This document shows positions 52,165 to 56,248 of a stretch of 56,248 nucleotides of DNA, in pieces (the first letter of the stretch is position 1; every line of letters starts with the position of its first letter). This DNA is from a virus: positions 1 to 56,248 of the IMG/VR virus record IMGVR_UViG_3300027917_000053; one strand, given 5' to 3'. The position numbers and the translations under genes were made by a program. Under the pieces are notes generated by a model. The model was not told where the DNA came from and did not search any database. It was given only the letters and a program-made list of their open reading frames with translations.

Positions 52165-54871
52165 CGCCTATTCTCTCCCCTCCCATTATTCTGTCAAGAA
52201 CACCAGTATATTTTCCTTCATTAAATAAACCTCTAACCATATGAAACTTAGGTCGGTTAAAAGCAAAACCTAAAATCCAACTTTCCTGAGAAGGAACATT
52301 AAGAACACTTTTAAACTGAGGAGCTTTTCTACTTCTATTTTCGACCAATCTCCATTTCTCATCACCATACCACATTAATTGAGAAACCACACATTCAAAA
52401 TGTACTAAGTGGATTTTTCGATTCATATTGTATAAATCAAATAAGTTTCTAGTTAGGTTTTCACAATTAGTTCCCTCTGGAAATTTGTGGAGGAGACTTG
52501 AAATTTGGCTTAAATCCCCGATGATATCACATTGAATCATTTTTTTCTGCTCTTTTCCCACTTTAGCAACACCGCTTGTATGGAATGTCCTAAGTACTAA
52601 CTGGGTATTACATTCTCCTAAGGATTGAGCAGCTATGATTCCAACGTATTTAGAATTTACATATTTATAAAGATTACCATAACATTTTCTACATAAAGTT
52701 TCTCCCAAGCAATATATTGGACTTCTTATTTTAATTTTCGAACCAATGAGAGATTCGTAATTCTCTGGAGTAATTTCATGAAGTTCTTTATCTTCTCCCA
52801 AATAGTATCGAAACAATAAACATTGAGCAATTCTTTCATTATCAACATCTACTTCTAAATAATCTGTACTTCCGCAATCTTCTTCTTTTCCTAAAGTTAG
52901 ATTGACACAAGTAAATATAAGTTTTCTACTTAAATAACCCGATTCTCCCGTATTTACAGCAACATCCAAAAGCCCTTTTCTACAACCATAAGATGATAAA
53001 AAGAATTCTCTTGGTGTGAGTCCATCAAGAAGAGAATGTTTAATTGGTTCCAAGTGAATATTTCCCCTAAAATCAGAAACAAATCCCCGAGCCATAACTA
53101 CTTGTTTTACTTGATCCCAACTTCCTCTTGCTCCAGAGTCTACTATATAAGAGTAAGTAAATGCTTTTTTCAAGATTTTCTTAATTTTATCATCAGCAAA
53201 ACTTTGAAGCATTTCTACTGGTTTCTTAGAATCTGAGAAAATCTCATTTATTATCTCATTTTTATTTGGAATCATCATTTTGTCCAAAGACATTGTAACT
53301 CCAAATGAAGTAGAGAATTTAAAACCTAATTTTTTAACTTCATCTAATACCCTCCTTATTTCTTCTTCAGAATAATTATTTTTTATTTCAGTTAATATCT
53401 GAATAAGTTCTTTGGATCCAACTTGGTAATCAATAAATCTGAAATCTTTTGGTAAAACAGAATTAAATAAAACTAAACCTTTTGAGTATTCTCCATCATT
53501 ATGTTTTACTAATTCGTCATATCCATTTATTTTCCCCCCAGTTAATAAATATATTCCTAATACTATATCCTGATTTGGTTTGGTAGAAAGACTGGTATCT
53601 GTGGGATTAGAGAGATTTTTTGTTACTAAAAACTTATCAATTATTTCTTGCTTGGTTTCCTTAGTTAAGGGTATGTAAACAGCCATTTGGTCACCATCAA
53701 AATCTGCGTTATAAGGATCACAAATTAATGGATGAATTTTTATAACATGACCGTCAGTTAACTTTATCTTAAACCCTTGAATTCCAAGTCTATGAAGTGT
53801 AGGTTGTCTATTTAGTAAGCAATATTCTCCTTCTATCACTTCTTCACATAAACTATATAAGCATTTATGATTAACTTCAATACATCGATCAATAAAAGTA
53901 ATTGCTTCATTGATTAGTTTAAACCTACTCGCTTCAATTAATTTTCTTGCTATTACTAATTTGTACAGTTCTAATACCATAACATAAGGCAGTTTACACT
54001 CATCTAAATTAAGAGTAGGGTCGGGAACAATAACTGCTCTACCTGAAAAGTCTATTCTTTTTCCTAATATATTTCCCCTTATTAATCCTTTTTTCTTTGC
54101 CAATTTAGCTTGAATATGATCATATAAATTATTAACTTCTTTCTGCAATTGCCTATAGTGATGAAAATATATTTTATTATCCCTCATGATATTAAGTATT
54201 ATTTTTTTAATAAGTTCATTCTTATTAATAATAGAGGTATAAATTCTATTTATTTCATCAGTATTATGGACATTTCTTGTCGCTGATTTTCCAATTGGTC
54301 TTAAATCCGCAGGAAGAACTATTACATTACTACAAGTCATACAATCAATATTATCTAAGACTTTTTTCCATTTAGAAACACTTTGATTCTTAATAGCCAT
54401 TTCTCGAATTACTTCTTTTAGTCCTTCCGTTCTAATATATATTTTAGAACCAGTTGGAACTTCACTTCTATTTTCAGCGATTTTATAACTTTCTGTATTC
54501 TGTCTTTTATAAATTATAGCATTCTCATTTCTCATTACAAAGTCTAAAAGTGATTTAGTATGCTTTCCTCCTACATAACATAATAAATCATAAAAAATGG
54601 GATTAATAACAGGAAGACTTAATTTAATTTTAGCAAACCTTTCTCTTCTAACTCTTGTATCTAATGCTTGAACTTTACAATGTGGACACTCAAATCCCTT
54701 TTGAGACATTCCATATGTTATTCCACATGAGCAAGTAAACTTTTTTATCGGGCCAAAAATCTGCTCAGAAAATAACCCCTCCTTATGGAATTTATTTTTT
54801 TGGAATATCTCATGAGTTGTTATTTCAGGTAGGTTTTCACAAAACAAGTCAATATTGAAAAGTTTTGGCAT
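52127..54871 (-). CDS. RNA polymerase beta-prime subunit, single polypeptide
   Basis: Encodes 914 residues, about two thirds of the E. coli length but complete. N-terminal zinc knuckle (Cys48, 50, 62, 65); lid/rudder region GKRIDFSGRAVIVPDP (270-285); LNRQPTLHRLGIQ; the catalytic NADFDGD (388-394), whose three Asp bind Mg; second zinc site (CGSTD and CLGETLCRKCYGN); bridge/trigger loop AAQSLGECNTQLVLRTFHTSG (about 747-767); and a final SWILGFAFN segment. The gene precedes the beta gene, the reverse of bacterial rpoB-rpoC order. GGAGGAG site. Confidence 0.97.
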   Translation of the reverse strand: MPKLFNIDLFCENLPEITTHEIFQKNKFHKEGLFSEQIFGPIKKFTCSCGITYGMSQKGFECPHCKVQALDTRVRRERFAKIKLSLPVINPIFYDLLCYVGGKHTKSLLDFVMRNENAIIYKRQNTESYKIAENRSEVPTGSKIYIRTEGLKEVIREMAIKNQSVSKWKKVLDNIDCMTCSNVIVLPADLRPIGKSATRNVHNTDEINRIYTSIINKNELIKKIILNIMRDNKIYFHHYRQLQKEVNNLYDHIQAKLAKKKGLIRGNILGKRIDFSGRAVIVPDPTLNLDECKLPYVMVLELYKLVIARKLIEASRFKLINEAITFIDRCIEVNHKCLYSLCEEVIEGEYCLLNRQPTLHRLGIQGFKIKLTDGHVIKIHPLICDPYNADFDGDQMAVYIPLTKETKQEIIDKFLVTKNLSNPTDTSLSTKPNQDIVLGIYLLTGGKINGYDELVKHNDGEYSKGLVLFNSVLPKDFRFIDYQVGSKELIQILTEIKNNYSEEEIRRVLDEVKKLGFKFSTSFGVTMSLDKMMIPNKNEIINEIFSDSKKPVEMLQSFADDKIKKILKKAFTYSYIVDSGARGSWDQVKQVVMARGFVSDFRGNIHLEPIKHSLLDGLTPREFFLSSYGCRKGLLDVAVNTGESGYLSRKLIFTCVNLTLGKEEDCGSTDYLEVDVDNERIAQCLLFRYYLGEDKELHEITPENYESLIGSKIKIRSPIYCLGETLCRKCYGNLYKYVNSKYVGIIAAQSLGECNTQLVLRTFHTSGVAKVGKEQKKMIQCDIIGDLSQISSLLHKFPEGTNCENLTRNLFDLYNMNRKIHLVHFECVVSQLMWYGDEKWRLVENRSRKAPQFKSVLNVPSQESWILGFAFNRPKFHMVRGLFNEGKYTGVLDRIMGGERIGDDDKSDKSLLQT

Positions 54872-54904
54872 TTCTCCTCCTTCCTTATTTATAAATATTA
54901 TATA

Positions 54905-55186
54905 TTATTTCTTTTTTAAACTCAAATGTAGACTTTGATATTGAATTTGTAAATTATTAAAAAATCTCAGTAAATGTTTGCCTCTCTCTGTTATTGGACA
55001 TGACTTTTTCATAGTTTCTGGCATATGTTGATATACTTCTTTTTCTATGCATACTAATAAGAAATCGCATCCAGGATTTTTACATTTACATACTGGAAAA
55101 ATATCTCCATGAAAAGTAATATTCCCCCATTTCAAATTATGCTCTTTTAGTTTTTTTCTTAACATATAATTAGTTATAGGATTCAA
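54905..55186 (-). CDS. Small zinc-type protein, tandem paralog A
   Basis: Encodes 93 residues from TTG 55186, overlapping the previous TGA (TTGA) with GAGGAGG upstream. CKCKNPGCDFLLVC and a later SCPI give Cys pairs typical of a zinc knuckle; it starts with NPITNYML and ends helical. It is clearly paralogous to the next gene. Located directly upstream of beta-prime, so a transcription-related role is possible by position. Confidence 0.65.
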   Translation of the reverse strand: MNPITNYMLRKKLKEHNLKWGNITFHGDIFPVCKCKNPGCDFLLVCIEKEVYQHMPETMKKSCPITERGKHLLRFFNNLQIQYQSLHLSLKKK

Positions 55187-55458
55187 TCTTCCTCCTCACC
55201 ATATAGGAAAAGACTATATTCTCTTTTTATTCCTTGAAATACTTCCTGTAGATGTTTACTTTTCTTAGTAAATGGGCAAGTATGGTAATTTATGTAGTCA
55301 TAGACAAAAATTTTCTTATCTAATATAGTAGTAAACTCACAACCTGGATTAATACATCTATACTTTTCTATCATACCAAACCACGTCTTGGGATTTTTCC
55401 AGTCCATATTATGTTTTTTTAATTTTAATGATAAAACCAATCTAACTATGGGATTCAA
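55183..55458 (-). CDS. Small zinc-type protein, tandem paralog B
   Basis: Encodes 91 residues from TTG 55458 (GAAGGT site). Contains NPIVRLVLSLKLKKHN, CINPGCEFTTI and CPFTKKSKHLQEVF, matching paralog A in order. The NPGCxF signature is shared. Function unknown; probable metal binding. Confidence 0.65.
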   Translation of the reverse strand: MNPIVRLVLSLKLKKHNMDWKNPKTWFGMIEKYRCINPGCEFTTILDKKIFVYDYINYHTCPFTKKSKHLQEVFQGIKREYSLFLYGEEED

Positions 55459-55459
55459 C

Positions 55460-56017
55460 TTACCTTCTTTCTTTCTTAATAAGATTTGGATTATCGGGCT
55501 TATTTTTCATTAATTCAACTATTTCTTCAAACCAAAGTAGCTGATAATTATTATTATCAATACCAATATCATGACTTTTTCCGATTGAGGGGAGACTTCC
55601 ATGACTATGAGCATATAAATGCCAAGAGTTATAATGACTCTTTGGCCACACTCTCATACACCAATGACATAAAACTATATTTTGTTTTTCCCATTTAACC
55701 CGGCAAACCGAATCCATTATATCTATTTTGCTTCTAAACTTGGGGTTTCTTCGTAGAAATTTGATAAGGTCTCGGTCATGGTCACCGGGGATAAGTTTTA
55801 TTTTTCCCTTTAAAGTTGAAAGAAGGTAATGGACAAACCCATCATTATGCTTACAGAATACTAAATCCCCATTAATGTATATAATAGAGTTAGGGTCTGC
55901 TTTCATATTCCATGATGTAATAAGAGTCTCATTCATTTCCTCTTTATCTTTAAATGGTCTTTTGCAATAACCTATCACTTTAGAGTGATTAAAATGGAAG
56001 TCTCCTCCAAATAGCAT
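55460..56017 (-). CDS. Calcineurin-like metallophosphoesterase
   Basis: Encodes 185 residues; AAAGGAG site. The five-part dinuclear metal site is visible: GDFHFNH (about 5-11), GDL (about 50), GDHD (about 78-81), LCHWC (about 115-119) and AHSHG (about 135-139). Such enzymes cleave phosphodiesters or phosphomonoesters, for example 2',3'-cyclic nucleotides, ADP-ribose derivatives or DNA/RNA ends; the substrate is not decided. A structured RNA lies just upstream. Confidence 0.9.
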   Translation of the reverse strand: MLFGGDFHFNHSKVIGYCKRPFKDKEEMNETLITSWNMKADPNSIIYINGDLVFCKHNDGFVHYLLSTLKGKIKLIPGDHDRDLIKFLRRNPKFRSKIDIMDSVCRVKWEKQNIVLCHWCMRVWPKSHYNSWHLYAHSHGSLPSIGKSHDIGIDNNNYQLLWFEEIVELMKNKPDNPNLIKKERR

Positions 56018-56050
56018 GTTTTTCTCCTTTTTATAATGGAAAAAGAAAGT

Positions 56051-56248
56051 CAGAGGTGTACTTTTACGCCAAATGCTCTAAGGGACGTATATAGACATCC
56101 CAAGGGGATCAATTACTATGGTCATCTTTCACCCTGGTCAGCCCCGGAAGGTCCTCTCGTAATGTCCCGGGTATGGTCTACATACCGACTACTAAACGAA
56201 TCCCGAATAACTTTGTCACTCAAAGATAGAACCTCCCCCCTATTGCTA
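56051..56248 (-). ncRNA. Candidate GC-rich structured RNA (cut by window edge)
   Basis: About 200 bases of clearly higher GC than the surroundings, upstream of the phosphoesterase gene. On the - strand several stems form: CTTTG/CAAAG with a 5-nt loop (56211-56225), GTATG/CATAC (56171-56185), CCGGGA/TTCCGG around a 15-nt loop (56144-56170), GGGG/CCCC (56104-56145), GGGATG/CGTCCC (56082-56101) and TAGAG/CTCTG (56051-56080). G-U pairs in three of these are mismatches on the + strand, so the RNA is probably - strand. Frames open to the edge exist (+ 56037-56248; - 56122-56248) and cannot be ruled out. No known family was recognised. Confidence 0.55.

Noticed and set aside
56100-56175. 4.5S/SRP RNA on the + strand (TGGTCAGCCCCGGAAGG similarity)
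   Set aside because: The tetraloop region resembles SRP domain IV, but the 3' strand of the core (AAGCAG) is missing and G-U pairs favour the opposite strand.

Overview
The window is part of a large, AT-rich genome of a tailed phage with a contractile tail (myovirus, probably jumbo-sized). Direct evidence is a tail sheath C-terminus, tail tube, T4-type baseplate proteins (gp26-, gp25- and gp6/J-like), a probable tape measure protein, a terminase large subunit, and complete phage-encoded RNA polymerase beta and beta-prime subunits. Strong AGGAGG-type ribosome binding sites and many TTG start codons suggest a low-GC Gram-positive (Bacillota) host; this is inference.

Layout. From 1 to 16.1 kb genes run on the + strand: tail sheath (cut by the window edge), two small Cys-rich proteins, tail tube, then eight paralogous proteins (2.0-9.0 kb; a ninth, truncated one at 12.0 kb) sharing an N-terminal domain and mostly a membrane segment plus a four-Cys basic C-terminal domain, then the baseplate cluster to 16.1 kb. 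From 16.1 kb onward almost everything is on the - strand. Gene tails overlap at 16146-16149. The - arm holds a baseplate/tube protein, tape measure, HExxH protein, terminase, baseplate hub and a methyltransferase (16.1-24.9 kb). Next come clusters of small paralogous proteins (25.4-29.2 kb), a region of about 6 kb dominated by an unusual non-coding repeat (29.2-35.5 kb) with a few genes and one tRNA-Glu, a regulatory/accessory region (35.6-47.8 kb; RRM protein, radical SAM/SPASM protein, NSSS-motif paralogs, DUF932-like protein), and finally FolE2, RNA polymerase beta and beta-prime, two zinc-type paralogs and a metallophosphoesterase.

The most striking feature is the repeat. Two 8-nt motifs, GGGTTTCT-like and GATAAACT-like, alternate every 18 nt, separated by 10-nt spacers that look random, for hundreds of bases at a time. 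It fills nearly all the intergenic space from 29.2 to 35.5 kb, and a sister array with GATACATT in place of GATAAACT lies at 25.2-25.4 kb. The two motifs are roughly reverse complements at their core (GTTT/AAAC). This looks like a long array of inverted half-sites for a DNA- or RNA-binding factor (centromere, origin or nucleoprotein scaffold), not a coding sequence. Other candidates for new biology are the paralogous virion-type proteins with a possible prohead-protease processing site, a likely +1 frameshift joining gp26-like and gp51-like sequences, a hairpin-rich putative + strand RNA at 42.2-42.6 kb, and a GC-rich structured RNA at the right edge.

How the genes work together: the left half builds and packages the virion; the right half carries transcription machinery and post-transcriptional or metabolic functions. 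No alpha subunit, sigma factor, replication helicase, portal or capsid gene was recognised here.
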